Shown one piece after another: positions 52,955 to 62,618 of a stretch of 64,000 bases of DNA. The notes beneath the pieces are model-generated. The model saw only the letters and a program-made list of their open reading frames with translations. It was not told the DNA's origin and did not search any database. Source of the stretch: Bradyrhizobium guangzhouense (GTDB lineage Bacteria > Pseudomonadota > Alphaproteobacteria > Rhizobiales > Xanthobacteraceae); NCBI RefSeq assembly GCF_004114955.1, contig NZ_CP030053.1, positions 4,774,001-4,838,000 of the forward strand. Direction: 5' to 3'. How positions within the stretch are numbered: position 1 is the first letter of the stretch; each line of letters starts with the position of its first letter. The position numbers and the translations under genes were made by a program.

Positions 52955-53512
52955 ATGGCTGACGCGGAGCAGCATGGTTCGAAGCAGGCATCCGGCGACA
53001 AGAGCTGGCATGGCATCGTCCTGCAAACCCTGAAGCGGAACGAGATCAGCCTGATCCCCTATGTGCCCGACCGGGTGCTGACGCCGCTGATCAAGAACCT
53101 CCACGCCGATCCGTTCTTCACCACCTTTGCCACCGCCCGCGAGGAAGAGGCCGTCGGTATCGTCTCGGGTGCCTGGATGGGCGGGCGGCGCGGCGCGGTA
53201 CTGATGCAAACCTCGGGCTTTGCAACACTGGCCAATACCCTCGCTTCGCTCGCGGTGCCCTACCAGATCCCGCTGATCATGTTCGTCTCCGAACGCGGCA
53301 CGCTTGGCGAATTCAACTATGGACAGTCGCTGGTCTGCCGCACCATGCGCCCGGTGCTGGATGCGCTGGCGCTGGAGCACCACACCATTACCAGGCTCGA
53401 CGAGCTCGAATTCATCGCCGACCGTTCGATCAAGCAGGCCGTCACCACACAGGCACCGGTGGCGCTGATCCTCAACCCGCTGCTCACGGGCGGCAAGGTC
53501 TTCGACAAGTGA
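52955..53512 (+). CDS. ThDP-dependent 2-oxoacid decarboxylase, alpha (PYR-domain) subunit
   Basis: A 185-residue protein consisting only of a ThDP pyrimidine-binding domain. TAREEEAVGIVSGAWMGGRRGAVLMQTSGFATLANTLASLAVPYQIPLIMFVSERG contains the conserved activating Glu and the following helix. Its small size and pairing with a separate PP domain match sulfopyruvate decarboxylase ComD and phosphonopyruvate decarboxylases. ATG at 52955 has GGGAG seven bases upstream. Confidence 0.85.
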   Translation: MADAEQHGSKQASGDKSWHGIVLQTLKRNEISLIPYVPDRVLTPLIKNLHADPFFTTFATAREEEAVGIVSGAWMGGRRGAVLMQTSGFATLANTLASLAVPYQIPLIMFVSERGTLGEFNYGQSLVCRTMRPVLDALALEHHTITRLDELEFIADRSIKQAVTTQAPVALILNPLLTGGKVFDK

Positions 53513-53520
53513 GGTCAATC

Positions 53521-54117
53521 ATGAACACTGGCAATACCAAGGTCATGAACCGCTTCGATGTGACGTCGCGCTTGATTGCAAAGCTCGAGCACGAGGAAGC
53601 GGTGATCGGCGGGATCGGCAATACCAATTTCGACCTCTGGGCCGCCGGCCACCGCCCGCAGAACTTTTACATGCTAGGCAGCATGGGCCTCGCCTTCCCG
53701 ATCGCACTCGGGGTGGCGCTGGCGCAGCCCGATCGACGCGTCTTCGCGCTGGAAGGCGACGGCTCGCTGCTGATGCAGCTCGGCGCGCTCTCGACGATCG
53801 CGGCCTTGAAGCCGAAGAATCTTATCATGATCGTCATGGACAACGGCATCTACCAGATCACCGGTGCGCAGCCGACGCCCGCAGCTGGTGTCGCCGATCT
53901 GGTCGCGATCGCGCTGGGCTCGGGACTCGCCAACAGTTCCTGGGCCGCGGACGAAGAGGATTTCGAACGACTGGTCGACCAGGCCATGTCGGCTGAGGCT
54001 CCGAGCCTGATCGCGCTGCGCATCGACGATAAACCCGGCGTCGGCACTACCCGCCGGGATCCCGTGCAGATCCGGGAGCGCTTCATGCACGGCCTCGGCG
54101 TGCGCGAGCCGCTTTAA
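53521..54117 (+). CDS. ThDP-dependent 2-oxoacid decarboxylase, beta (PP-domain) subunit
   Basis: A 198-residue ThDP diphosphate-binding domain. MGLAFPIALGVALAQPDRRVFALEGDGSLLMQLGALSTIAALKPKNLIMIVMDNGIYQITG carries the GDGS...N cofactor motif and the family's MGLA-PIALG approach. It corresponds to ComE-type subunits. It begins 8 bp after the alpha subunit; a GTG at 53509 overlapping the stop is the alternative start. Together the subunits decarboxylate a 2-oxoacid such as sulfopyruvate or phosphonopyruvate. Confidence 0.85.
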   Translation: MNTGNTKVMNRFDVTSRLIAKLEHEEAVIGGIGNTNFDLWAAGHRPQNFYMLGSMGLAFPIALGVALAQPDRRVFALEGDGSLLMQLGALSTIAALKPKNLIMIVMDNGIYQITGAQPTPAAGVADLVAIALGSGLANSSWAADEEDFERLVDQAMSAEAPSLIALRIDDKPGVGTTRRDPVQIRERFMHGLGVREPL

Positions 54118-54194
54118 CATTTCGTCATTAACTACACGGCGATCTGATCCGCATCCCGAGACAGGCCTCTGCCGATCCGTGCTAAGCGGTGCGG

Positions 54195-54557
54195 ATGCCC
54201 ATTCTTGTTCGCGCCTTTGCCTGGCTACTCGCCGCCGCCGTAACCTTTGCAACGCTCGGGCCTCCGAGCCTGCGTCCCCATTCCGACCTCGGCCAGGACG
54301 GCGAGCATGCGCTGGCCTTCATCCTGGTCGGGCTGGCCTTCGGGCTCGCCTACCGGCAGCGCCGCCTGTCGGTGGCGGCCGTCGCGGTCGTGCTGATTGG
54401 CCTGCTCGAACTGATGCAGCTCTGGGCACCCGGACGCCATGCGCGGCTGGAGGATTTTCTCGTTGATGCCGGCACTGCCTGTATCGGCTTCGCGGTGGCG
54501 GCCGCCATCGATTGGGTCATGACGCGGTTTCGGGCAGGCTCGGCCCTGACAAGCTGA
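54195..54557 (+). CDS. VanZ-like small membrane protein
   Basis: Membrane protein of 120 residues with about three to four hydrophobic helices. The VanZ-family pattern is visible: DLGQDGEHALAFILVGLAFGLAYR and LIGLLELMQLWAPGRHARLEDFLVDAGTACIGFAVA (E-Q-P-R-EDFL-D-G). ATG at 54195 is preferred to GTG at 54189. VanZ homologues outside enterococci have no settled function. A strong terminator follows. Confidence 0.85.
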   Translation: MPILVRAFAWLLAAAVTFATLGPPSLRPHSDLGQDGEHALAFILVGLAFGLAYRQRRLSVAAVAVVLIGLLELMQLWAPGRHARLEDFLVDAGTACIGFAVAAAIDWVMTRFRAGSALTS

Positions 54558-54592
54558 GGCCCCGCGGAGCGAAGCTCCGCAGGGCCTTTTTT
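54558..54592 (+). terminator. Rho-independent terminator after the VanZ-like gene
   Basis: GGCCCCGCGGAGC at 54558-54570 pairs with GCTCCGCAGGGCC at 54574-54586 (one mismatch, GAA loop), followed by six T residues. It starts immediately after the stop codon. Confidence 0.9.
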
Positions 54593-54615
54593 CTTCAAAG
54601 CCGGTATCGCGCCGA

Positions 54616-54999
54616 TCAGTCGATGATCTTGATCACCCGGCGCGTGCGCGGCTCGACGATCACGCGGCGATCATTCACCACGGCATAGCGATACTGGGTG
54701 TAGTTCGGGACCGGACGCAGCACCACGGTCGGAGGCAGCGGCTCGCCAACCACGACGCGCTCCTGCACCACGACAGAATCATCGCGCGGGATGCCGCCGA
54801 GGATCGCATTCGGAATCTCGAGGCCTGCGCCAACCGCCGCACCCACCGTGCCGCCAACCATCGCGCCGATCGGGCCGCCGACTTCGCCGCCCGTGCGCGC
54901 GCCGTTCCTGGCGCCTTCTTCGGTCGTCGACTGAGCAAAGGCTGCACTCGACGCCAGCAGCGACGCAGCAGCCAACGAAATCACAAGACGGGTCTTCAT
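54616..54999 (-). CDS. DUF1236 domain secreted protein
   Basis: Secreted protein of 127 residues. Signal peptide MKTRLVISLAAASLLASSAAFA is cleaved near residue 22. A Gly/Ala-rich stretch (GGPIGAMVGGTVGAAVGAGLE) resembles glycine-zipper segments, and the end YRYAVVNDRRVIVEPRTRRVIKIID is the DUF1236 signature. AAGGAT precedes the ATG at 54999; longer upstream readings lack a signal peptide. DUF1236 proteins are abundant in Bradyrhizobium; function unknown. Confidence 0.88.
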   Translation of the reverse strand: MKTRLVISLAAASLLASSAAFAQSTTEEGARNGARTGGEVGGPIGAMVGGTVGAAVGAGLEIPNAILGGIPRDDSVVVQERVVVGEPLPPTVVLRPVPNYTQYRYAVVNDRRVIVEPRTRRVIKIID

Positions 55000-55112
55000 A
55001 TCCTTAACTCTCCAGTGTTGTTGTGCGCCATCAACCGCGGGGCCGGAGCATTGTTCCGGTTCCTGAGCGATGAAACCCACATCAACATCGGCGACTGTTA
55101 CCGCGTAACAGT

Positions 55113-56000
55113 TCAGGCCGCCGCTATCTCGTGACCCGCCATCAGTTCCAGCGCCCGTACCATGGCCGAATGATCCCAGCCCTTGCCGCCGTGCGCGGCG
55201 CAGGACGAGAACAATTGCTGCGCCACGGCTGTGCTCGGCAGCGACAGGCCGAGAGAGCGCGCGCCTTCGAGCGCGAGGTTGAGATCCTTCTGGTGCAACT
55301 CGATGCGGAAGCCGGGATCGAAATTGCGCTTCACCATGCGCTCGCCGTGCACCTCGAGAATGCGCGACGACGCAAAGCCACCCATCAGCGCCTTGCGCAC
55401 CAGGGCAGGATCGGCGCCGGCCTTGGAGGCGAACAGCAGCGCTTCGCTCACCGCCTCGATCGTCAGCGCGACGATGATCTGGTTGGCGACTTTCGTCGTC
55501 TGGCCGTCGCCGTTGGCGCCGACATGGGTGACGTTCTTGCCCATCTTGTCGAAGATCGGCTTCATGGTGCCAAAGGCGCGTTCGGGCCCGCCGACCATGA
55601 TGGTGAGACTCGCCGCCTTGGCGCCGACCTCCCCGCCCGACACGGGTGCGTCGAGGTAATCCGCACCGAGCGCCTCGATCTTCTTCGCGAATTCCTTCGT
55701 CGCCAGCGGCGAGATCGAACTCATGTCGACGACGATCTGGCCCTTGGAAATGCCGCTCGCGACGCCGTCCTTGCCGAACAGCACCGCCTCTACGTGCGGC
55801 GTATCAGGCACCATGATGATGACGACATCCGCCTCCTCCGCGACCTCCTTGGCCGATTTGCAGGCGACACCTCCGGCCGCGATCAACTCCGGCGCGACCG
55901 GCGCGACGTCGTGCAGGAGCACGCGATGGCCCGCAGCCAGGAGATGGCCGGCCATTGGCCGTCCCATGGTGCCAAGTCCGATGAAGCCGATGTCGATCAT
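55113..56000 (-). CDS. glxR: 2-hydroxy-3-oxopropionate (tartronate semialdehyde) reductase
   Basis: Beta-hydroxyacid dehydrogenase of 295 residues. N-terminal NAD(P) motif IGFIGLGTMGRPMAGHLLAAGH, substrate motif YLDAPVSGGEVGAKAASLTIMVGG, and catalytic Lys in GQTTKVANQIIVALTIEAVSEAL. ATG at 56000 begins at the Rossmann fold. It reduces tartronate semialdehyde to glycerate. Upstream on the same strand, 216 bp away across a repeat region, are hyi and gcl, which make its substrate from glyoxylate. Confidence 0.93.
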   Translation of the reverse strand: MIDIGFIGLGTMGRPMAGHLLAAGHRVLLHDVAPVAPELIAAGGVACKSAKEVAEEADVVIIMVPDTPHVEAVLFGKDGVASGISKGQIVVDMSSISPLATKEFAKKIEALGADYLDAPVSGGEVGAKAASLTIMVGGPERAFGTMKPIFDKMGKNVTHVGANGDGQTTKVANQIIVALTIEAVSEALLFASKAGADPALVRKALMGGFASSRILEVHGERMVKRNFDPGFRIELHQKDLNLALEGARSLGLSLPSTAVAQQLFSSCAAHGGKGWDHSAMVRALELMAGHEIAAA

Positions 56001-56053
56001 GATTAGTCTTCTCTCAGTTGCATACGCAAAAATTCGTCCACACGCTCGGTGCA

Positions 56054-56190
56054 CCTCTCCCGCTTGCGGGAGAGGTCGGCGCACAGCGCCGGGTGAGGGC
56101 TTTCTCCTCTTGGGGATTTTCTCGGTGTACCTCAGCGGTCCCATTGCCGAGATACCCTCTCCCCAACCCTCTCCCGCTTGCGGGAGAGGG
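56054..56190. repeat. Paired REP-like hairpins between glxR and hyi
   Basis: Two copies of the same hairpin lie at 56054-56075 and 56167-56190, each with the core CTCTCCCGCTTGCGGGAGAG. The intervening 90 bp is typical repeat-associated sequence. The unit may separate glxR expression from gcl-hyi or stabilise the upstream message. Confidence 0.7.
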
Positions 56191-56216
56191 AGCGCACCGG
56201 CGGCGTAGCTACGGTC

Positions 56217-57002
56217 TCAGGTCTCAAAGGTCTGCGCGGCGTGCCAGGACAGGCCTTCCAGCGTCGTGGTGCGCGGCTTGTATTCGCAGCCGATCCAGCC
56301 GCGATAGCCGATCGCGTCGAGATGGCGGAACAGGAAGGGATAGTTGATCTCTCCGGTGCCGGGCTCATGCCGGCCGGGATTGTCGGCGAGCTGGATGTGG
56401 GCGATCTGAGGCAGGTATTCCTGCATGGTGCGGGCGAGATCGCCCTCCATGATCTGCATGTGATAGATGTCGTACTGGACGAACAGATTGTTCGACCGCA
56501 CGTCGGAGATCAGCTGGATCGCCTGCTCCGTGCCGTTGAGGAAGAAGCCGGGAATGTCGAGCGTGTTGATCGGCTCGACCAACAGCTTGATGTTCTCGCG
56601 GGCGAGCGTCGAGGCGGCAAAGCGCAGGTTTCCGACCAGCGTCTCCTGCAGTTCGCCTGGATCGGCGTCGACAGGCGCAATGCCGACGAGGCAGTTGAGC
56701 AGCTCGCAATCGAGCGCCTTGGCGTAGTCGATGGCGCGGAATACGCCATCGCGGAATTCGGCGGTGCGATCGGGCATGATCGCGATGCCGCGCTCGCCGG
56801 CGGCCCAATTGCCGGCCGGCAGATTGTGTAGCACCTGGCTCAGTCCGTGGGCATCGAGCTGTTCGCGCAGCTGCGCCTTGTCGAAATCGTAGGGAAAGAG
56901 ATATTCGACCCCGGCAAAGCCAGCCGCCTTCGCCGCGGCAAAGCGGTCGATGAACGGCATCTCGTTGAAGAGCATGGTGAGGTTGGCGGCGAATCTCGGC
57001 AT
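56217..57002 (-). CDS. hyi: Hydroxypyruvate isomerase
   Basis: Xylose-isomerase-like TIM barrel of 261 residues. MPRFAANLTMLFNEMPFIDRFAAAKAAGFAGVEYLFPYDF, VEPINTLDIPGFFLN with a metal-binding Glu, QYDIYHMQIMEGDLARTM and GWIGCEYKPR are characteristic of Hyi. It interconverts hydroxypyruvate and tartronate semialdehyde. It starts 12 bp after the gcl stop, in the same operon. Confidence 0.94.
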   Translation of the reverse strand: MPRFAANLTMLFNEMPFIDRFAAAKAAGFAGVEYLFPYDFDKAQLREQLDAHGLSQVLHNLPAGNWAAGERGIAIMPDRTAEFRDGVFRAIDYAKALDCELLNCLVGIAPVDADPGELQETLVGNLRFAASTLARENIKLLVEPINTLDIPGFFLNGTEQAIQLISDVRSNNLFVQYDIYHMQIMEGDLARTMQEYLPQIAHIQLADNPGRHEPGTGEINYPFLFRHLDAIGYRGWIGCEYKPRTTTLEGLSWHAAQTFET

Positions 57003-57014
57003 GATGCGTTCCCT

Positions 57015-58805
57015 CTATTCCGCCGGTTGCAAAACGCCGGGCCGCGCAGACCCGACCTCGTCGAGCGGCAGATCCAGCACCTCCTCGAACTCGACGATGT
57101 TGTCGATCTCGGTGCCCATCGCGATGTTGGTGACGCGTTCGAGGATGAATTCGACCACGACTGGCACGCGGTGCTGCTTCATCAATTCGCGCGCGGTCGC
57201 GAATGCAGCTTGCGTGTCCTTGGGATCGGTGACGCGGATCGCCTTGCAGCCCAGCCCTTCGGCGACCGCGACATGGTCGACGCCGTAGACGCCGATCTCG
57301 GGCGCGTTGATGTTCTCGAAGGAGAGCTGAACATGATAATCCATCTCGAAGCCGCGCTGGGCCTGGCGGATCAGGCCGAGATAGGAATTGTTCACGACGA
57401 CATGGATGTAGGGCAGATTGAACTGCGCCCCGACCGCAAGCTCCTCGATCAGGAACTGGAAATCGTAGTCGCCTGAGAGCGCGACGATGTCGCGATCCGG
57501 GCACGCCGCACGGACGCCGAGCGCTGCCGGCAGTGTCCAGCCGAGCGGCCCCGCCTGCCCGGCATTGATCCAGTTGCGCGGCTTGTAGACGCCGAGGAAC
57601 TGCGCGCCCGCGATTTGCGACAGGCCGATCACGGTGACATAAGTCGTATCGCGGCCGAACGCCTTGTTCATTTCCTCATAGACGCGTTGCGGTTTGATCG
57701 GGACGTTGTCGAAATGGCTCTTGCGCAGCATGGTCTTCTTGCGATCGCGGCAGGAAGCGGGCCACGCCTGGCGCTCGCGGAGCCTGCCTGACCGGCGCCA
57801 CTCCCTGGCGACGGTGACGAAGAGCTCGAGCGCGGCTTTCGCGTCCGAGACGATGCCGAGATCGGGGTTGAACACGCGCCCGATCTGCGTCGGCTCGATG
57901 TCGACATGCACGAAGGTGCGGCCCTTGGTGTAAGTCTCGACTGACCCGGTATGACGGTTGGCCCAGCGGTTGCCGATGCCGAGCACGAAATCGGATTCCA
58001 GCAGCGTGGCGTTGCCATAGCGGTGGCTGGTCTGGAGCCCGACCATGCCCGCCATCAGCACGTGATCGTCGGGGATTGCGCCCCACCCCATCAGCGTCGG
58101 GACAACAGGGACATTCGCGATCTCGGCGAACTCGACCAGCAGGTCCGAGGCGTCGGCATTGATGACGCCACCGCCCGCCACGATCAGCGGCCGCTCGGCG
58201 GCATTGAGCATCTCCAGCGCCTTCTCGACCTGCTTGCGCGTAGCGGTGGGCTTGTAGACCGGCAGCGGCTCATAGGTCTCGTCGTCGAATTCGATCTCGG
58301 CGAGTTGCACGTCGATCGGCATGTCAATCAGCACCGGCCCGGGCCGGCCCGATCGCATCACATGAAAGGCCTGGCTAAACACGCGCGGCACCAGCGCCGG
58401 CTCGCGCACGGTCACCGCCCATTTGGTCACGGGCTTTGCAATCGATTCGATGTCGACGGCCTGAAAGTCTTCCTTGTAGAGCCGCGCGCGTGGCGCCTGC
58501 CCGGTGATGCAGAGGATCGGAATGGAATCGGCGATCGCCGAATAGAGACCGGTGATCATGTCGGTGCCGGCCGGCCCCGAGGTGCCGATGCAGACGCCGA
58601 TATTGCCGGCCTTGGCCCGCGTATAGCCCTCGGCCATGTGCGAGGCACCCTCGACGTGCCGCGCCAGGATGTGACGGATCGAGCCCCGCTTCTTCAGCGC
58701 CGAGTAAAGCGGATTGATTGCGGCTCCGGGAACACCGAAGGCGGTTGAGATGCCCTCCTTCTCCAGGATTCGCACGGCTGCATCGACGGCTCGCATCTTC
58801 GCCAT
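57015..58805 (-). CDS. gcl: Glyoxylate carboligase
   Basis: ThDP-dependent glyoxylate carboligase of 596 residues. The N-terminus [19 protein letters not shown] and the segment [18 protein letters not shown] match E. coli Gcl; residue 51 is Val where other ThDP enzymes carry the activating Glu, the known Gcl hallmark. The PP-domain motif is [29 protein letters not shown]. It condenses two glyoxylates to tartronate semialdehyde with CO2 release. GAGG precedes the ATG. It heads the gcl-hyi operon. Confidence 0.96.
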   Translation of the reverse strand: MAKMRAVDAAVRILEKEGISTAFGVPGAAINPLYSALKKRGSIRHILARHVEGASHMAEGYTRAKAGNIGVCIGTSGPAGTDMITGLYSAIADSIPILCITGQAPRARLYKEDFQAVDIESIAKPVTKWAVTVREPALVPRVFSQAFHVMRSGRPGPVLIDMPIDVQLAEIEFDDETYEPLPVYKPTATRKQVEKALEMLNAAERPLIVAGGGVINADASDLLVEFAEIANVPVVPTLMGWGAIPDDHVLMAGMVGLQTSHRYGNATLLESDFVLGIGNRWANRHTGSVETYTKGRTFVHVDIEPTQIGRVFNPDLGIVSDAKAALELFVTVAREWRRSGRLRERQAWPASCRDRKKTMLRKSHFDNVPIKPQRVYEEMNKAFGRDTTYVTVIGLSQIAGAQFLGVYKPRNWINAGQAGPLGWTLPAALGVRAACPDRDIVALSGDYDFQFLIEELAVGAQFNLPYIHVVVNNSYLGLIRQAQRGFEMDYHVQLSFENINAPEIGVYGVDHVAVAEGLGCKAIRVTDPKDTQAAFATARELMKQHRVPVVVEFILERVTNIAMGTEIDNIVEFEEVLDLPLDEVGSARPGVLQPAE

Positions 58806-58957
58806 ATCGGACCTCGCTCAAGTTGCGTCAGCGAGCGAGATCATCGGGCGCGCGGGATGCGATCTCAACGAGATCGATTTTATTTTCCACGATGCGGCAA
58901 CCGCTGGAAAAACGCGGCGGTCTCAATCGGTTAGATCGAGCAATGCGTGAAAGCTGC

Positions 58958-60760
58958 TTACTCGAAAAGCGGCGCCAGCTCCATCTGCGGCACCAGCACG
59001 AGGCCCTTGTCGGTGATGCGAATTTCCGGAATGACCGATAGCGGAATCAAATTGAAGCCCATGTAAGGGATGGTGCAGCCGGCATCAGTCCACTCCTTCT
59101 TCAAGACCTTGACCTCTTCGGCCACCTCAGTGACGCGCTTGTCGGACAAGAGCCCCGCGATCGGAAGCGGTACAAGCGCCCTCACCTGGCCGTCGGCGAC
59201 GACGCAGACGCCGCCCTGCTTTTCCTTGATCGCCGATATCGCCGCCTGCATATCGGCCTCATTGGTTCCGGCGACGATGAGGTTGTGGCTGTCATGGCCG
59301 ACGCTGGAGGCGACCGCGCCGCGCTTCAGGCCGAAATCCTTCAGCAGGCCGTAAGCGACGTTGCCGGCCGATTTGCCGTGGCGCTCGACCACCGTGACGA
59401 AGCACAGGCCGTAGCGCGCGAGCAACGACGGCCAGTCCTTGGCCGGCTCGATCGCGACCTTCTCGTGGATCAGCGTAATGCCGGGCAACGCCGTCTTGAT
59501 GGCGTTGACGGTGCACGCCTTTGCCGGCAGCTCCGGCGTCAGCTTGAGCTTCTCGGGCAGCTTCACGGTCGCGTAGGCCGCCTTCGGATATTGGTAGCGC
59601 TCAGACAACGCCTGATCGAGAAGCGGCGTGATCTTGCGGTTCTCCACCACCAGTTCGCCGCCGTACCAGGTCGATTGCGGCTTGAGATTATCGTCCATCA
59701 GCACCAGATCGGCGCGGCGGCCGCCGCCGAGCCCTCCGATGTCTCCCTCCATGCCGAAGCGGGTGGCGCCGTGCAGCGAACCCATCGACCAGGCCTGCTC
59801 CGGCGACATCCCCGCCTTCGCCGCCTCGCGCACCACCCAGTCGAGGCCGAACAGCAGAAGATCGTCGGCATCGCGGTCGTCGGTGCAGACGGCGGTGCGC
59901 TTGTGCGAAGCCCCCAACTCAGTGATCGTCCGGATCGCCTGCGGCAGCGAATGCCACGGTGTGGTCGGCGGTCCCCCGCGCAAGAACACCCAGACGCCGG
60001 CATCGAGCAGATCGTCGGCGATGTCACGGTCGATCGCTTCGTGCGTATCGGTGACGCCTGAAGCCGCGTAGGCCGCGACGAATTCGCGGCCGTAAACATG
60101 GCCCGACACCGGCCGTCCACGCTTGAGGGCCGCCGCGAGGATTGCATGGCTGCGCTCGTCGCCCATGGTGACAGGCACGAAATCCATCTTCTCGCCGAGC
60201 GCGACTGCTTCAGGCCAGCGATCGAACAGACCGGCAATCTTATCGGGCGTGAGGTCCCCGCCGGCGGTTTCCAGCTCGGCCGAGGTTGCCGGCACCGTGC
60301 TCGGCACGGTCAAAAAGATCGACAGCGGCGCCTGGCGCGCATCCTCCAGCATCGCCTCGACGCCTGCGACGTCCATGACGTTGCCGATCTCGTGGCTATC
60401 GCAGAAGATCGTGGTGGTCCCGTTGAGCAGCGCGGCCTCGGCGTAGGCGCAGGCCGTCACCATCGAAGATTCGATGTGAATATGCGGATCGACCAGCCCT
60501 GGCGCGATGATCCCGCCGCCGACGTCATACAGCGGCACGTCGCTCCACATCTTCTTCGCCGTTCCGCCCGGTTTCACAGCGGCGATGCGACCGCCTGCGA
60601 TCCAGATCTCGCGTCCCGGATGGATCCGCTCGGAATAGGTCGAGAGCATCCGCGCGCCTGAGATGACAAGGTCGGGCGCGAGCCGCGCGGAGGCGACATC
60701 GGCGAGACGGCGTGTCATCGTATGCAGCGGGGCGACGGCAAAACGGGTCAGTTTGGTCAT
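58958..60760 (-). CDS. ade: Adenine deaminase
   Basis: Adenine deaminase of the amidohydrolase superfamily, 600 residues. Metal-ligand motif [30 protein letters not shown], the Glu/His region [25 protein letters not shown] and [10 protein letters not shown] are present, and the C-terminal adenine-deaminase domain includes [27 protein letters not shown] sequence. It hydrolyses adenine to hypoxanthine and ammonia. It is a separate unit from gcl, 152 bp downstream on the same strand orientation. Confidence 0.94.
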   Translation of the reverse strand: MTKLTRFAVAPLHTMTRRLADVASARLAPDLVISGARMLSTYSERIHPGREIWIAGGRIAAVKPGGTAKKMWSDVPLYDVGGGIIAPGLVDPHIHIESSMVTACAYAEAALLNGTTTIFCDSHEIGNVMDVAGVEAMLEDARQAPLSIFLTVPSTVPATSAELETAGGDLTPDKIAGLFDRWPEAVALGEKMDFVPVTMGDERSHAILAAALKRGRPVSGHVYGREFVAAYAASGVTDTHEAIDRDIADDLLDAGVWVFLRGGPPTTPWHSLPQAIRTITELGASHKRTAVCTDDRDADDLLLFGLDWVVREAAKAGMSPEQAWSMGSLHGATRFGMEGDIGGLGGGRRADLVLMDDNLKPQSTWYGGELVVENRKITPLLDQALSERYQYPKAAYATVKLPEKLKLTPELPAKACTVNAIKTALPGITLIHEKVAIEPAKDWPSLLARYGLCFVTVVERHGKSAGNVAYGLLKDFGLKRGAVASSVGHDSHNLIVAGTNEADMQAAISAIKEKQGGVCVVADGQVRALVPLPIAGLLSDKRVTEVAEEVKVLKKEWTDAGCTIPYMGFNLIPLSVIPEIRITDKGLVLVPQMELAPLFE

Positions 60761-60845
60761 CGGGACTCTCGCAGGGCGTTACGGTCGGACGATGGTTACG
60801 CCCCGCGCCAAACTGGGCAAGCTCAAATATAACGGCACGCCCTGC

Positions 60846-61646
60846 TTACGCCTTGGGCGGTGAACCGCCTGCCGTCACCGACCTTGCAGGTCGGCGCGAG
60901 TTCCGCCTTCTCGGCGGTGGCGTGGCGGTCGGCTTGACCCGAATCCGCATCGACCGGCCCTTTAACTCGTCAATTTCGAACGAATTCGTCTTTCGCACGA
61001 GATCACTCAGCTTGCGGAAGCCAAAGGTCCTCGGATCGAAATCGGAAGCCAGATTGGCGAGCTGCCGGCCGACTTCCCCGAGCGTCACCCAGCCGTCTTC
61101 GCTTTCCATCTGGGTGATGACCTTCTTGATGATGGGCGTCGCGGCATCCGGCGGCTGAAGCGATGTCGATCTTGACGCGACATCCTGGGTGTTCGCCGGG
61201 ACCGCGAGCAGGTTCTCTGTGTAGACAAATCTTCGGCAGGCCTGCCTGAAGCTTTCCGGTGTCTTGTGTTCGCCGAACCCGAAGACATCGACGCCCTGCT
61301 CCCGGATGCGGGCGGCCAGACGGGTGAAGTCGCTGTCGGACGACACCAGGCAGAAGCCATCGAACCGGCCGCTGTGAAGCAGGTCCATTGCGTCGATGAC
61401 CAAGGTTATGTCGGAGGCGTTCTTTCCCGTCGTATAGGCGAACTGCTGCTGTGGGATGATGGCGTGCTTCGATAGGATGTCAGCCCACCCCCTGGATCGC
61501 GCACTGGAGAAGTCGCCATAGATGCGGCGAACGCTGGCCTCGCCGATCTTGGCAATCTCCTCGAACAGTCCATCGGCGATCTTTGCGGATGCATTGTCGG
61601 CGTCAATCAGAACAGCGAGACGGGGCGAACGGAGCTCGGAAGGCAT
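60846..61646 (-). CDS. NYN-domain protein with C-terminal OST-HTH/LOTUS-like domain
   Basis: Protein of 266 residues. The N-terminal NYN/PIN-like nuclease domain has the acidic triad in LAVLIDADNASAKI, NASDITLVIDAMDLL and CLVSSDSDFTRLAARIREQGVDVFGFG. Residues about 165-240 form an OST-HTH/LOTUS-like winged domain (MESEDGWVTLGEVGRQLANLASDFDPRTFGFRKLSDLVRKTNSFEI), and a basic tail follows. ATG at 61646 has GGGGA upstream; ATG at 61658 is the alternative. An RNA-binding nuclease role is likely; target unknown. Confidence 0.9.
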   Translation of the reverse strand: MPSELRSPRLAVLIDADNASAKIADGLFEEIAKIGEASVRRIYGDFSSARSRGWADILSKHAIIPQQQFAYTTGKNASDITLVIDAMDLLHSGRFDGFCLVSSDSDFTRLAARIREQGVDVFGFGEHKTPESFRQACRRFVYTENLLAVPANTQDVASRSTSLQPPDAATPIIKKVITQMESEDGWVTLGEVGRQLANLASDFDPRTFGFRKLSDLVRKTNSFEIDELKGRSMRIRVKPTATPPPRRRNSRRPARSVTAGGSPPKA

Positions 61647-61754
61647 GACATTCCCCATAAGGACGCGACAACGGGGGATGGATATACCGATGTTGGGGCT
61701 CTTGCCGCCAGACCTGATTTCCTTCAGCGGGTCACGACCGACCGCAAACCCGGC

Positions 61755-62594
61755 TCAGGCCGGTTTCACCGCCGGGGTCATCCCCCCGAGCGCGGCCGTC
61801 AGTTCCGCGGCCACCTCCCGCACCATCCGGCCAACCTCAGGCAATCGCTGGTCGGTGATGCGGCTGGTCAGGCCCGAGACGGAGATCGCGGCGAGCGGCT
61901 CTACCAGCGCGTTGTAGACCACGGCGGCGACGCAGCGCAGGCCCATCTCGGCCTCTTCGTCGTCCACCGCAAAACCTTGCTTGCGGATCGTCGCGAGCTC
62001 CTTGAACAGGTCGCTCGGCCGCACAATGGATTTTTCGGTGAGGCGGGGCATGCCGTGATGGCGGATGACGGCGCCAACGTCCTCGTCGGAATAGGTCGCA
62101 AGCACCGCCTTGCCGACGCCCGACGTGACCATGGGAACGCGACCGCCGACCTTGGTCAGCGAGCGCATGATCTCGCGGCTTTCCATGCGGGTCAGCACGA
62201 TGATGAACTCGTCGTCGACCACGGCAAGGTTGGCGGTCTCGCGGGTCAGATCGCGCAGCTTGCGGAGGTACGGAATCGCCTGCGCGGTGAAATTGCGCCT
62301 CCGCGCGAAGCTAGCACCCACGGTGAAGCTGCGCACACCGACATGCCATTTGGATTCGGCGCGGTCGAACTGAACGAAGCGGCGGCTTTCCAGCGTCGCC
62401 AGCAGGCGGTGCACGGTGGAAGCCGACAGGCCGGTGCGAACGGCGAGGTCGCTGAGGCGATAGCCTTCGTCGTCTTCGGCCAATGTTTCCAGGATCGACA
62501 GTGCACGGTCGACGGACTGCACGCCGCCGTCACGATCGGCGTCTGCTGCCGATCGTGCGTCGAGCGATTTGCGCCGGATCACGTTCTTGCCCAT
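61755..62594 (-). CDS. IclR-family transcriptional regulator
   Basis: IclR regulator of 279 residues. The HTH reads RALSILETLAEDDEGYRLSDLAVRTGLSASTVHRLLATLESRRFV and the effector domain has VPMVTSGVGKAVLATYSDEDV and GLRCVAAVVYNALVEPLAAISVSGL. It lies between the NYN gene and the CoA ligase, all on the minus strand. IclR proteins of this type often control organic-acid catabolism; the adjacent CoA ligase or glyoxylate genes are plausible targets. Confidence 0.92.
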   Translation of the reverse strand: MGKNVIRRKSLDARSAADADRDGGVQSVDRALSILETLAEDDEGYRLSDLAVRTGLSASTVHRLLATLESRRFVQFDRAESKWHVGVRSFTVGASFARRRNFTAQAIPYLRKLRDLTRETANLAVVDDEFIIVLTRMESREIMRSLTKVGGRVPMVTSGVGKAVLATYSDEDVGAVIRHHGMPRLTEKSIVRPSDLFKELATIRKQGFAVDDEEAEMGLRCVAAVVYNALVEPLAAISVSGLTSRITDQRLPEVGRMVREVAAELTAALGGMTPAVKPA

Positions 62595-62618
62595 CGCGAC
62601 CTGCCGCTGTGGCTGGCG

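Noticed and set aside
57015..58805. Sulfoacetaldehyde acetyltransferase (Xsc) as an alternative identity for the ThDP enzyme, which would have completed a sulfonate pathway
   Set aside because: The protein matches Gcl throughout, has the Gcl-specific Val at residue 51, and is followed by hyi.
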